Assembly: GCF_000293885.2 (NCBI RefSeq) | Contig: NZ_CP010945.1 | Location: 3,616,001-3,680,000 of the forward strand | Direction: 5' to 3' | Origin: Pseudomonas fluorescens NCIMB 11764 | GTDB lineage: Bacteria; Pseudomonadota; Gammaproteobacteria; Pseudomonadales; Pseudomonadaceae | Length of the DNA: 64,000 bases | Shown here: piece after piece, positions 15,858 to 25,140 of the stretch | Layout of the letters: each line of letters begins with the position of its first letter | Position numbering within the stretch: the stretch's first letter is position 1 | The notes under the pieces: model-generated | The model's database searches: none | What the model was told of the DNA's origin: nothing | What the model saw: the letters and a program-made list of their open reading frames with translations, nothing else | Position numbers and translations under genes: made by a program

Positions 15858-18800
15858 ATGACGATCAAAAAACTCTTCGACCCCAGCAAGAGCATCAATC
15901 GCAGCATTGAAAAGGTCATCACCTATGGCGTGTCACAAGAGGCGCGCCTGAAATCGGAAATCTCGGAATACGTGGTTACCGACAGCATCGACCAGCAGTT
16001 TGAGAATCTCCTGCTCAAGATGGAAGCCGCCATGGATATTGGTGGCGAAAACGAAGTCGGCGTCTGGGTGTCGGGCTTCTATGGCTCGGGTAAGAGCTCG
16101 TTCACCAAGTATCTAGGCTTGGCATTTGACGATCGCATCACCATTGATGGCGCTCCATTCATCCAGCACCTCCAAGATCGTCTCAAACGTCAGCAAACCA
16201 AGTCCTTGCTGACGAACGTAGCCAAGCGCTTTCCTGCCGCAGTGTTGATGTTGGACTTGGCCAGCGAACAGGTCGCAGGTGCGACCATGGAAGAGGTGTC
16301 GACGGTCCTGTTCTACAAGGTCCTGCAGTGGGCAGGTTATTCGCGCAATCTCAAGGTTGCAGCGCTGGAACGCAGGCTCAAGAAGGAAGGTCGTTACAAC
16401 GAATTTCTGGATGCATTCAAAGAAGCCGCGGGCGGTGAAGACTGGAACAACTACCGTAACGACGAGTTGGTGGTCGACAGCCTCATTCCTGAGATTGCGC
16501 ACAAGCTTTACCCCACACTTTTCAAGACGCCCAGTTCGTTCACGACCGAATCAAGTGAAATCGTCGTTTTCGAAAACGACCGTGTGCGTGAAATGCTGGA
16601 GATTGCCCGCGAGGCATCGGGCAAGGAATACATCATCTTCATCATCGATGAAGTCGGTCAGTACGTTGGCCCGCGGCCCAATCTGATCCTGAACCTCGAT
16701 GGATTGGCGAAGAACCTGAAAAACATCGGCGACGGCAAGGTTTGGATCGTCGGAACGGCGCAGCAAACGCTCACGGCGGACGACGCGAAGGCAGCCCTCA
16801 ACTCGCCAGAATTGTTCAAGCTTAATGACCGCTTCCCGATTCAGATCGCCCTTGAATCCAACGACATCAAGGAAATTTGCTACACACGTCTGTTGGGCAA
16901 GTCGTCACCAGCGGAAGCCGAATTGGGCGGATTGTTTGATCAATATGGTCAGCAGCTGCGCCAGAACACCAAGCTTGTCGATGCGCGCGTCTATGGCGTC
17001 GATTTCGATCGCAAGACTTTTGTCGATCTCTACCCGTTCCTTCCCGCGCATTTCGACATCCTGCTGCACTTGCTAGGCGCACTGGCCAAGTCCACAGGTG
17101 GCATCGGCCTGCGCTCGGCGATCAAGGTGGTGCAAGACATTCTGATTGACGGCTCTGAAGGCAAACTTGCCGTTGCAGAACAAGCCGTTGGCTGGCTCGC
17201 CACCACCGTCACGCTGTTTGATGCTCTGGATAAAGACATCAAGCGCGCCTTCGCTTCTTTGCACGCATCGGTCGAGAAAGTCACCAAGATCCGCTTCTCG
17301 CATTCCGAGTTGCATCAAAACATCGCCAAGACGGTCGCCGTTCTGCAAATCCTTGGCAACCTGCCGATCACCCGTCAAAACGTCACCAGCCTGATGCACG
17401 CCAGCATCGCCGGGGCGTCTCAAGCAGACGCTGTGGCCAAGGCGGTCGAAGACCTGATCAACGACTCCATCGTTCCATTTGGCGAACAAGACGGCAACCT
17501 TTGCTTCTTCAGTGAAAAGCTGAACGACATTGAACAGGAACGCAGCCAAGTTGCATTGCGCGGCGTTGAGCTGCGTCGCATCGTTAACGAAGCGTTGAAC
17601 AGTGTCTATGCGCCATTGCCCTCCACCCAATTGCACGGTTCCTATGCCGTATCCACCGGACTTAAGGCGCAATCGGCAGGCAATGTACCCGCATCGTTGG
17701 CGGGTGAGCGTAACCAGATCCAAACCATTGTTGAACTGGTCGACCCCAAAGAAATCGACAGTGCACGCACTCGAGTCACTGACGAGTCGCGTCACAGTTC
17801 ATCCAAGTTCAACATCTACCTGGTGGGCCGCACTACGCCGGAAATGGACGAACTGACGGCTGATATCCACCGCTGCCGTGAGATCGCCAACCGCTACCGC
17901 AGCGATCCAGATCAGGAAATTCGCGAATATTGCAACGGCCAGGCCGACCGGGCTGAACACCTCAGCACCAAACTGCGGGCACAGATCCAGCGCAGCCTGT
18001 TGCAAGGCTCATTCATCTTCCGTGGCCAGGTTGTCGCAGTAGATACGCTGGCGGCGGAGCTGCTGGATGCCGCTCGCAAACACCTGAGCGAAGTGGCCGA
18101 GCAAGTGTTCGATCGCTATGTAGAGGCCCCGGTGCGAGCCGGAACCGAACTCGCTGAGAAATTCCTTCGGGTCGGCAATTTGTCGGGCATCACCAGCGCT
18201 CTAGATCCTCTGAACCTTGTGCAAACCCAAAGCGGGCGGCACAGCATTCGCACGGACCACTTGGCCATGGTGAGCATCCGTGACTACATCAATCGCAACG
18301 GCACAGTCGACGGCAAGCGCTTGACAGATGTCTTTGCCGATGCGCCCTTTGGTTGGTCGGCAGACACCCTGCGATATCTGGTGGCGGCCATGCTGCTGGC
18401 CGGTGAGATCAAGCTCAAGGTGGCAGGACGGGAAGTCACCGTCAACGGCCAGCAAGCCATCGATGCCATCAAAACCAACAATACGTTCAAGATCATTGGC
18501 ATTTCGCTTCGCGGCGGCGACCGTCCGACCAACGACGAACTGGCACGCGCTGCAATCCGGTTGACTGAATTGACTGGCGACACCGTCGTGCCGCTGGAAG
18601 ACGACATCAGCAAAGTCACCACCAAGCTCTTTCCGCAACTTCAGCACCAATACGGCCCTCTCACTGAAAAACTGCGCAGTCTGAATTTGCCAGGTGTAGA
18701 CCGCCTGCAAAACCTCACGCACGAGATTAACGATGTGCTGCTCACCGACGCTTCGGATGCGCCACGTCGTTTGGGCAACGAGCAATCAGAGCTGTTTGAA

Positions 18801-19499
18801 AGTCTCAAATGGGCTGCCGAAGTCAAACTCAAGCTGGAGCAAGGCCTGGAGCAAACGCTGCGCGATCTTCGCCAGCACTGCACGGCCATTGCCAACCTAC
18901 CGAATGTGGCCTTGCTGGCCACGCTAAAAGAAGAGTTGTCTGAGGCCCTCAGCCTTATCGACGAGCGCCTGCAGCAGGCCGACTTCTATCGTTTTGCGGC
19001 TGATTTCAGCACCAGCCTCACCACCATTCGCGCCCGCATTCGCGATACGGTGATCGCGATGCAGGATCTGCTCAAAACACGCATCAAAGAGGCCGAGGTC
19101 GACCTAAAGCGGGTGCCGGAGTGGATCAAGCTCACCCAGCAAGAACAGACTGAACTGTTGGGTAGCCTAGAGCGGTTGATTGTGGAAGTGACGCCTGATT
19201 TGTTGGGACTCAATTCCATTACAAACAAGCTCTCTGAACTGCAGGATGTAGTACAAGGTTTGAAACACAGCATTGAGCGTCTTGGCACGAAGCGGATTAA
19301 GGAGGAGCTTGAAGCTGAGATTCCTGTGCCAAGTGCTGTAAATGAACCGAAACCAGCCATCGCGCGCAGCATCAAGGCGCGCACCAAGATCACCACGATG
19401 GATGACCTGGATGCGCTGATCATGCAACTGCAACAACTGCGTGGCGAGCTGAAGTATGCACATGCCTTTGCCGTCAATCTCGAACTGCAGGACGAATAA
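15858..19499 (+). CDS. brxC: BrxC, large BREX P-loop ATPase
   Basis: 1213 residues, the usual size. Walker A GFYGSGKSS is at residues 73-81 and Walker B IIFIIDEVGQ near residue 255; the sensor-like region VWIVGTAQQTL follows. The C-terminal third is largely helical and partly coiled coil (residues 1000-1130). BrxC is an ORC/Cdc6-like AAA+ ATPase that forms complexes with other BREX subunits. The start has GAGG upstream (TTGAGGTAAAAC). The stop codon is immediately followed, with no gap, by the pglX ATG. No defect is visible. Confidence 0.93.
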   Translation: MTIKKLFDPSKSINRSIEKVITYGVSQEARLKSEISEYVVTDSIDQQFENLLLKMEAAMDIGGENEVGVWVSGFYGSGKSSFTKYLGLAFDDRITIDGAPFIQHLQDRLKRQQTKSLLTNVAKRFPAAVLMLDLASEQVAGATMEEVSTVLFYKVLQWAGYSRNLKVAALERRLKKEGRYNEFLDAFKEAAGGEDWNNYRNDELVVDSLIPEIAHKLYPTLFKTPSSFTTESSEIVVFENDRVREMLEIAREASGKEYIIFIIDEVGQYVGPRPNLILNLDGLAKNLKNIGDGKVWIVGTAQQTLTADDAKAALNSPELFKLNDRFPIQIALESNDIKEICYTRLLGKSSPAEAELGGLFDQYGQQLRQNTKLVDARVYGVDFDRKTFVDLYPFLPAHFDILLHLLGALAKSTGGIGLRSAIKVVQDILIDGSEGKLAVAEQAVGWLATTVTLFDALDKDIKRAFASLHASVEKVTKIRFSHSELHQNIAKTVAVLQILGNLPITRQNVTSLMHASIAGASQADAVAKAVEDLINDSIVPFGEQDGNLCFFSEKLNDIEQERSQVALRGVELRRIVNEALNSVYAPLPSTQLHGSYAVSTGLKAQSAGNVPASLAGERNQIQTIVELVDPKEIDSARTRVTDESRHSSSKFNIYLVGRTTPEMDELTADIHRCREIANRYRSDPDQEIREYCNGQADRAEHLSTKLRAQIQRSLLQGSFIFRGQVVAVDTLAAELLDAARKHLSEVAEQVFDRYVEAPVRAGTELAEKFLRVGNLSGITSALDPLNLVQTQSGRHSIRTDHLAMVSIRDYINRNGTVDGKRLTDVFADAPFGWSADTLRYLVAAMLLAGEIKLKVAGREVTVNGQQAIDAIKTNNTFKIIGISLRGGDRPTNDELARAAIRLTELTGDTVVPLEDDISKVTTKLFPQLQHQYGPLTEKLRSLNLPGVDRLQNLTHEINDVLLTDASDAPRRLGNEQSELFESLKWAAEVKLKLEQGLEQTLRDLRQHCTAIANLPNVALLATLKEELSEALSLIDERLQQADFYRFAADFSTSLTTIRARIRDTVIAMQDLLKTRIKEAEVDLKRVPEWIKLTQQEQTELLGSLERLIVEVTPDLLGLNSITNKLSELQDVVQGLKHSIERLGTKRIKEELEAEIPVPSAVNEPKPAIARSIKARTKITTMDDLDALIMQLQQLRGELKYAHAFAVNLELQDE

Positions 19500-21401
19500 A
19501 TGGCTTTCGATCAATCCACACGAGGCCGCCTGCAAAAGCTGGTTAACATTTGTCGCAGCCTGCTGTCCGACGAATTCAGCATCCAGCTTCAGCAAACCTA
19601 TGGTCTAGACCCCAAGACCGGTGAAGTCACGCCGATGACACGACTCACCCATCTGGACGACCGGCAGCGCCACACGGCTGAGGTCCTACGCCAAACTCTG
19701 GTGCACTACCTGGGCGCTGATACCGACGACACCGATCACCGCATCGCAGTGCTCGACCGCATGGTGCGCGAGCAGGCATTTACAGTGCTCAACCGTCTGG
19801 CAGCGCTGTTGATGATGGAGGCGCGCGGGCAGTTGATCGAGTCGATCAGCAAAGGCTACCAATCCCGTGGCTATCAGCTCTACAGTAAGATTGCCGGTAC
19901 CGCCCTGGGCGAAACAGGTCAAGCTTACCAAGTCTATCTGTTCAGCGTGTTTGATGAGTTGTCACAGGAACTGCCCGCCCTGTTTGACCGCTATGCTGCC
20001 AACGGTTTGCTGTTCCCTCGTGAGATTGCCCTGCGTGCGCTGCTGGATGAGCTGAACCACTTTGAGATTGAATCTCTCTGGGCCGCAGACGAAACAATCG
20101 GCTGGATCTACCAATACTTCAACTCTAAAGAAGAGCGCAAGGCCATGCGCGATGCCAGCCAGGCACCGCGCAATAGTCGCGAGCTGGCCGTGCGCAATCA
20201 GTTCTTCACGCCGCGTTATGTGGTGGAGTTCTTGGTCGATAATACGCTCGGGCGTCTCTGGTTTAACGCCACTGGCGGGCAAACTGAGCTGCGGGACCGT
20301 TGCCAGTACCTGCTGGTCAAGCCCGACGAGCAAGCACAGGTCGCCATCAAACTGCGTGACCCGCGTACCCTGAAGCTGCTGGACCCGGCTTGTGGCTCCA
20401 TGCACTTTGGCCTGTATGCCTTCGATCTGTTTGCTGAGATCTATCGGGAGGCTTGGGCCTGGGAACAGCAGCACGGCCCCGGGTCTCTGGATGTTTCCAC
20501 GCAGCCCCAAGCTGTGCTTAAGCCTCTTTGCCAGACCTACGATGACGAAGCGGCTTTTTCGCGCGAGGTACCGCGTCTGATCATTGAAAACAATATCTAT
20601 GGCGTCGACATCGACCCGCGCGCCGCGCAGATCGCCACCTTGGCATTATGGCTGCGGGCGCAGCGTGCTTGGCACGATGCCAGCGTAAAAGCCAAAGATC
20701 GCCCACGCATTGGTCAGGGGCACGTCGTGGCCGCCGTCGCCCCCCCGGCTGAACGCGATTTACGCGCAGCTTTTGCCGCCCAGCTGGATCAGAGTGACGC
20801 TGAGTTGTTCGAGAAAACCTTACAGATGCTGAAGCACCTGCCTGAAATGGGCGTACTGCTCCAGGTTGAGCGAGAGCTACCGCACTTGATTCGTCAGGTC
20901 AATGTCGGCAAAGGTACAGGCCTGTTTGCTCAGCAAGAGCAAGAAACTTGGCTGCAGGCTGAGGTGCGTTTGCGTAAGGCACTGAATGAATTCGCGCAAG
21001 CAGCTAAATACACCTACCAAGGCCGCCTATTTGCCCAAGATGCATTGCAGGGCCTGCGTATGATTGATCATTGCCGTGAAGTGTTCGATGTGGTGGTAAT
21101 GAATCCACCTTTTGGCGCGCTAGCTTCAAATACGAAGGATCAACTCGCCAAAGCCTATCCGCGCAGCAAAAACGATTTGCTGACCATTTTCGTAGAAAGA
21201 GGATTAGGCCTCCTTCGCACGGGTGGTTACCTTGGCGCGATCACTTCACGTACCTGTCTGTTTCTATCAAGTTATCAGACTTGGCGAAAAGAGATCGTCT
21301 TGGGCATGGCTACCCCTAAAGTTCTGGCAGATCTTGGTCTTGGAGTCATGGATGATGCAGTTGTTGAAGCTGCTGCTTTCACATTGGAGCGCTCTGCATG
21401 A
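19500..21401 (+). CDS. pglX: PglX N-terminal part: BREX adenine-specific methyltransferase domain
   Basis: 633 residues. Contains the SAM-binding motif LLDPACGSMHFG (near residue 294) and the catalytic N6-adenine motif NPPFGAL (near residue 534), preceded by QFFTPRYVVEFLVDNTLGRL. Whole PglX proteins are about 1200 residues; this frame stops at 21401, just after VMDDAVVEAAAFTLERSA, and the rest is encoded in the -1 frame from 21398. Adding one base at the junction would fuse them. PglX methylates the host BREX site and marks self DNA. The split may be a deletion, phase variation, an assembly error or true two-chain expression by ATGA coupling. Confidence 0.88.
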   Translation: MAFDQSTRGRLQKLVNICRSLLSDEFSIQLQQTYGLDPKTGEVTPMTRLTHLDDRQRHTAEVLRQTLVHYLGADTDDTDHRIAVLDRMVREQAFTVLNRLAALLMMEARGQLIESISKGYQSRGYQLYSKIAGTALGETGQAYQVYLFSVFDELSQELPALFDRYAANGLLFPREIALRALLDELNHFEIESLWAADETIGWIYQYFNSKEERKAMRDASQAPRNSRELAVRNQFFTPRYVVEFLVDNTLGRLWFNATGGQTELRDRCQYLLVKPDEQAQVAIKLRDPRTLKLLDPACGSMHFGLYAFDLFAEIYREAWAWEQQHGPGSLDVSTQPQAVLKPLCQTYDDEAAFSREVPRLIIENNIYGVDIDPRAAQIATLALWLRAQRAWHDASVKAKDRPRIGQGHVVAAVAPPAERDLRAAFAAQLDQSDAELFEKTLQMLKHLPEMGVLLQVERELPHLIRQVNVGKGTGLFAQQEQETWLQAEVRLRKALNEFAQAAKYTYQGRLFAQDALQGLRMIDHCREVFDVVVMNPPFGALASNTKDQLAKAYPRSKNDLLTIFVERGLGLLRTGGYLGAITSRTCLFLSSYQTWRKEIVLGMATPKVLADLGLGVMDDAVVEAAAFTLERSA

Positions 21402-23335
21402 CAACAGTAATTCGTGTTATTGAGAGCGATGATAGAGCTCAAGCGCTCGAAGCAGCTTGCGCGTCTTTTCGGTCTGGTGGCATTGATAGCCGGATTGTCA
21501 TCGTAGACCCTCTTGTATTTGAAAAAATACCTACCGCTCCGTTCGCGTATTGGGTTACGAAGAGCGTTTTAGATTGCTTCTCGGATCACCCACGCCTAGG
21601 TGATGGTGAGTTTGAGGCGTGGGTTGGTCTTCAAACTAATCATGACTTTCAGTGGGTGCGCGCATGGTGGGAGAATCAGGAGGTAGGAGGGCTATTTGGG
21701 CTAGTTCCTTTTTTTAAGGGAGGAAGCCGCTCACCTTTCTACTCCGATGTTTATTTGAGCGTCAGGTGGGGGGATGATGGACGACTCATTAAGGAGTGGA
21801 AGTTGGGCGAATTGAAAAGTGGTGAAATTACCGCTAACAACTCGCAGTGCTGGAACGAAAAAAATTATTTCAATCCTGGCGTTGCATGGCCAAGCCGAAC
21901 TCTTTCGTTTTCACCCAGAGTGCTACCTTCTGGTTGTATTTTTGCTCACAAAGGACCATCAGCATTCTCGAAAAACAATGACGCCCAATCGCTTCTGGCT
22001 GTTATGGCGATGATGAATTCAAGACCTTTTACTGTTCTCCTTGAGACCCGTTTAAATGCCGCAGATAAAAACGCACGGTCGTACGAGGTTGGAATCATAG
22101 AGGGAACGCCACTACCGTACATAGACGGCCGTTCAAGAATCAAATTAGAAAGCCTTGCGAGACAAGCTTGGGAACTCATGCGGTTGCTTGATTCCGTTGT
22201 CGAAACTTCGCATGCTTTTTTGCTCCCAAGCATCTTGTTTTGGCAGCGCCTAGGTAGCGAGCCAGCATCCGTTGAAGCAGCTTTGAGAGATATTCAGAGA
22301 GAGATCGATACTGCGGCATTTGATCTCTATAACTTCTCAGAAGCTGATCGCCGGGTAGCCCTCGACAAAAGCAATGTGGAATCAAAAAATCGAGACGAAA
22401 TGAGCGAAGATGAGGGAGATGCGACGGAGCCAGAAGCTCCCCCGATAGACGCGCTACTCTCTTGGTCCGTAGGTGTTGCTTTCGCCCGATTTGACTGGCG
22501 CTTAGCTACCGGTGAGCGTGTTGTAACAGCCGAGCCAGAACCCTTCGACCCACTACCGGCAAAAAGCCCGGGTATGTTGCCGGATGGTGCTGAACCCTTC
22601 CATGTACACTCTGGCATTCTGGTGGACGATCAGGGTCATCCGCACGATCTTGCTCGCCTTGTTGAGGAAGTACTGGATCGTGTCAGGGTGAACGTACCTG
22701 ATGACGTGCGTCGCTGGTTGCAAAAGGATTTCTTCCCTTTCCATCTGCAGCGTTATTCCAAGAGCCGTCGCAAAGCGCCAATCTACTGGCCTCTTTCCAC
22801 CGCGTCGGGTAGCTATACGCTTTGGGTCTATTACCCATCCTTGAATAATCAAACTCTGTTCACAGCGGTGAATGATTTTCTCGATGGCACCAATGGCAAA
22901 CTGACGCAAGTTAGCCGTGAGTGTGCTGAGTTGCGTATGAAGGGGAGCGGCCGCTCTCGTGACGAGGAAAAGCAGTACGAAATGCTGCAAACCTTCGAGC
23001 AAGAGTTGACCGACCTACGCGACACCTTGCTCAAGATCGCACCAACCTATCAGCCAAACCACGATGACGGTGTGCAAATCACCGCCGCACCGCTGTGGCC
23101 ACTATTACGCCACAAGCCCTGGCAAAAGGTCTTGAAAGACACCTGGACCAAACTGGAAAAAGGCAACTATGACTGGGCACACCTGGCCATGGCCTACTGG
23201 CCAGAACGCGTACGTGAGAAGTGCAAGACCGACAAATCCCTCGCCATCGCGCATGGGCTTGAAGATCTGTACGTGGAGCCAGCGGCCACCCCCAAGAAAA
23301 CGCGCGGAAAAAAGAAGGCCGGGGGTGAGGAATGA
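21398..23335 (+). CDS. pglX: PglX C-terminal part: specificity/TRD region
   Basis: 645 residues starting at ATG 21398, overlapping the preceding stop by four bases (ATGA). It continues PglX where the first part ends: MTTVIRVIESDDRAQALEAA, a variable recognition region (residues about 80-330; codon use is more AT-rich here than on either side), then the conserved tail LPDDVRRW-like region and VWYPSLNNQTLF. The tail is Lys-rich (KKTRGKKKAGGEE). No methylase motifs are present, so it cannot act alone. If translated it could pair with the N-terminal chain. It overlaps the next gene by 4 bases. Confidence 0.82.
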   Translation: MTTVIRVIESDDRAQALEAACASFRSGGIDSRIVIVDPLVFEKIPTAPFAYWVTKSVLDCFSDHPRLGDGEFEAWVGLQTNHDFQWVRAWWENQEVGGLFGLVPFFKGGSRSPFYSDVYLSVRWGDDGRLIKEWKLGELKSGEITANNSQCWNEKNYFNPGVAWPSRTLSFSPRVLPSGCIFAHKGPSAFSKNNDAQSLLAVMAMMNSRPFTVLLETRLNAADKNARSYEVGIIEGTPLPYIDGRSRIKLESLARQAWELMRLLDSVVETSHAFLLPSILFWQRLGSEPASVEAALRDIQREIDTAAFDLYNFSEADRRVALDKSNVESKNRDEMSEDEGDATEPEAPPIDALLSWSVGVAFARFDWRLATGERVVTAEPEPFDPLPAKSPGMLPDGAEPFHVHSGILVDDQGHPHDLARLVEEVLDRVRVNVPDDVRRWLQKDFFPFHLQRYSKSRRKAPIYWPLSTASGSYTLWVYYPSLNNQTLFTAVNDFLDGTNGKLTQVSRECAELRMKGSGRSRDEEKQYEMLQTFEQELTDLRDTLLKIAPTYQPNHDDGVQITAAPLWPLLRHKPWQKVLKDTWTKLEKGNYDWAHLAMAYWPERVREKCKTDKSLAIAHGLEDLYVEPAATPKKTRGKKKAGGEE

Positions 23336-25140
23336 TCCAGGACGTCAAAGCATTCCCCGTCAGCTTTTACTTCAACCCGGATGGAGCGACCTCTTTCTTT
23401 ATCCCAAAGTACCAGCGTGAGTACGTTTGGGGGTGGTCGAACTGGGATGCGCTATTCAACGATCTAGATGAGTCGCCTTCTGCTCACTTCTTGGGGTCGA
23501 TCATTTGTGTCAACGGGCAGAAGGACTCGATGGCAGGTAGCAAGCTGGAGTTGATTGATGGCCAGCAGCGCTTTACCACTATCAGCCTGCTGTTCTGCGC
23601 GCTTTACGACAAGCTGACGTCGAACCCTGATCCGGATGACGACTTCAAAGTCGAGATGGTGAACTTGAAGAATCGCATCTTCATCAAGGCTAACAGTCAG
23701 TGGCGGCTTGAGCCCAGCGAGCAGATGCAGAACAAAGCGGATTTCCAGCGGATTCTGAGTGAGCTTTTTCCAAAGCTGGTCACCGCACCCAAAGGGCTGG
23801 CCAACTTCGGGAATCGCCGTATCGCGAAGGCCTACAAGTATTTCCGCGAGCGGCTTGCGCTACTGACCATTAGCCAGGGCATGGCGCTGCTGGAAAAACT
23901 CAAGTCGGCGATCCTAGTCAAGATTGAGGTTCAAAACCACTCAGACGCGTTCATGTTGTTTGAGTCGATCAACAACCGGGGCATTCCGCTATCGGCCATC
24001 GACATCATCAAAAATAACTTGCTGGCAGAACTCGACAAACGTCCCGACTACGGTATTGACCGGGCGTTTGATGAGTGGAAAGAGCTGATTTATTGGCTTG
24101 ATCAGCCTGCGCTACAGGAGCGATTCCTGCGGCATTTATACAACACTTTCAAGTACCTGGGGCGCGTCGAAGTTAAAGGATGTCCAAGGGCGACGAGATC
24201 AAATCTCATCACCATTTATGACGTTATTTTGCGGCGTCATCCGGTGTGGTTTATCGGGCAGCTATTAGAAAAAGGAAAGACATATTCCTTACTTCACTTT
24301 CCGGATAGTGAAGACTGTGTTTGGTCTGAAGATACAAAAAATCAGTTGTTGGATTTACAGCACCTCGGCGCCGCTCCTGCCTATGCATTTTTACTATGGG
24401 TGAGTCAAGTTGCTCGAAGTCGGAGTTGGGATGAAGGCCTGGCACTAGGCCAAATAGCTTCTTTGCTCACCAAGTGGTTTTTTTGGCGAAATCTTACCGA
24501 TACACCGCCAACCCGTGAGCTAGACCCGATGTTCGTGCAATTAATTGGCGAGCTGCTGAAGCAGATTCGTAATGGCTCGATTGGCAACCTCGAAGAGTTT
24601 GTGGTGCAGACCAGTGATTGGTTGGTGGCGCGTGCGGCCCCTGAGGATGTGTGTGATGCGCGCCTGAAGGGCGATGTTTACCTCGATAACTACGAGGCCA
24701 CACGTTTCATGTTGTGCAAGCTGGAAGAAGTACATCAGACCCGCGAGAACACGCGCAATTTGTGGGCACACGACGCAAACGATCGCCCCGTTTTTACGGT
24801 TGAGCACATCTTGCCCAAGACAGAAAACCTTGGCCCAGGCTGGGTGGCCATGCTGGAACTCAACGGCAAGGACACCGCTGACGCCATACGCCAGCGCTGC
24901 GCCCACCAACTCGGCAACCTAACCCTGAGTGGGTACAACTCCAAACTCGGCACGATGGAATTCATCAAGAAGCGTGACCGCCAGAACGATAAGGACGACT
25001 TCATCGGGTATCGCAATGGGCTTTATCTGAACGCTGATTTGGCCACTCGCACCGAATGGAATGAGGCCGCGATGACGGCACGAACAGACAAGATGCTCAA
25101 GGAGGTGAAGTCCATCCTGAGCCTAAGGAGCAGCTCATGA
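23332..25140 (+). CDS. DUF262-DUF1524 (GmrSD-like) nuclease candidate inside the BREX operon
   Basis: 602 residues. The N-terminal DUF262 has IPKYQREYVWGW (residues 25-36) and ELIDGQQRFTT (near 72), a ParB/Srx-like NTPase motif. The C-terminal DUF1524 has an HNH-like signature VEHILPKTENLGP (near 489) and HQLGNLTLSGYN (near 525). This is the layout of GmrSD-type modification-dependent nucleases (type IV restriction; BrxU is an example). It overlaps pglX and pglZ by four bases on each side (ATGA), so it is part of the operon rather than a later neighbour. It may cut phage DNA with modified bases that BREX misses. Confidence 0.85.
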   Translation: MIQDVKAFPVSFYFNPDGATSFFIPKYQREYVWGWSNWDALFNDLDESPSAHFLGSIICVNGQKDSMAGSKLELIDGQQRFTTISLLFCALYDKLTSNPDPDDDFKVEMVNLKNRIFIKANSQWRLEPSEQMQNKADFQRILSELFPKLVTAPKGLANFGNRRIAKAYKYFRERLALLTISQGMALLEKLKSAILVKIEVQNHSDAFMLFESINNRGIPLSAIDIIKNNLLAELDKRPDYGIDRAFDEWKELIYWLDQPALQERFLRHLYNTFKYLGRVEVKGCPRATRSNLITIYDVILRRHPVWFIGQLLEKGKTYSLLHFPDSEDCVWSEDTKNQLLDLQHLGAAPAYAFLLWVSQVARSRSWDEGLALGQIASLLTKWFFWRNLTDTPPTRELDPMFVQLIGELLKQIRNGSIGNLEEFVVQTSDWLVARAAPEDVCDARLKGDVYLDNYEATRFMLCKLEEVHQTRENTRNLWAHDANDRPVFTVEHILPKTENLGPGWVAMLELNGKDTADAIRQRCAHQLGNLTLSGYNSKLGTMEFIKKRDRQNDKDDFIGYRNGLYLNADLATRTEWNEAAMTARTDKMLKEVKSILSLRSSS

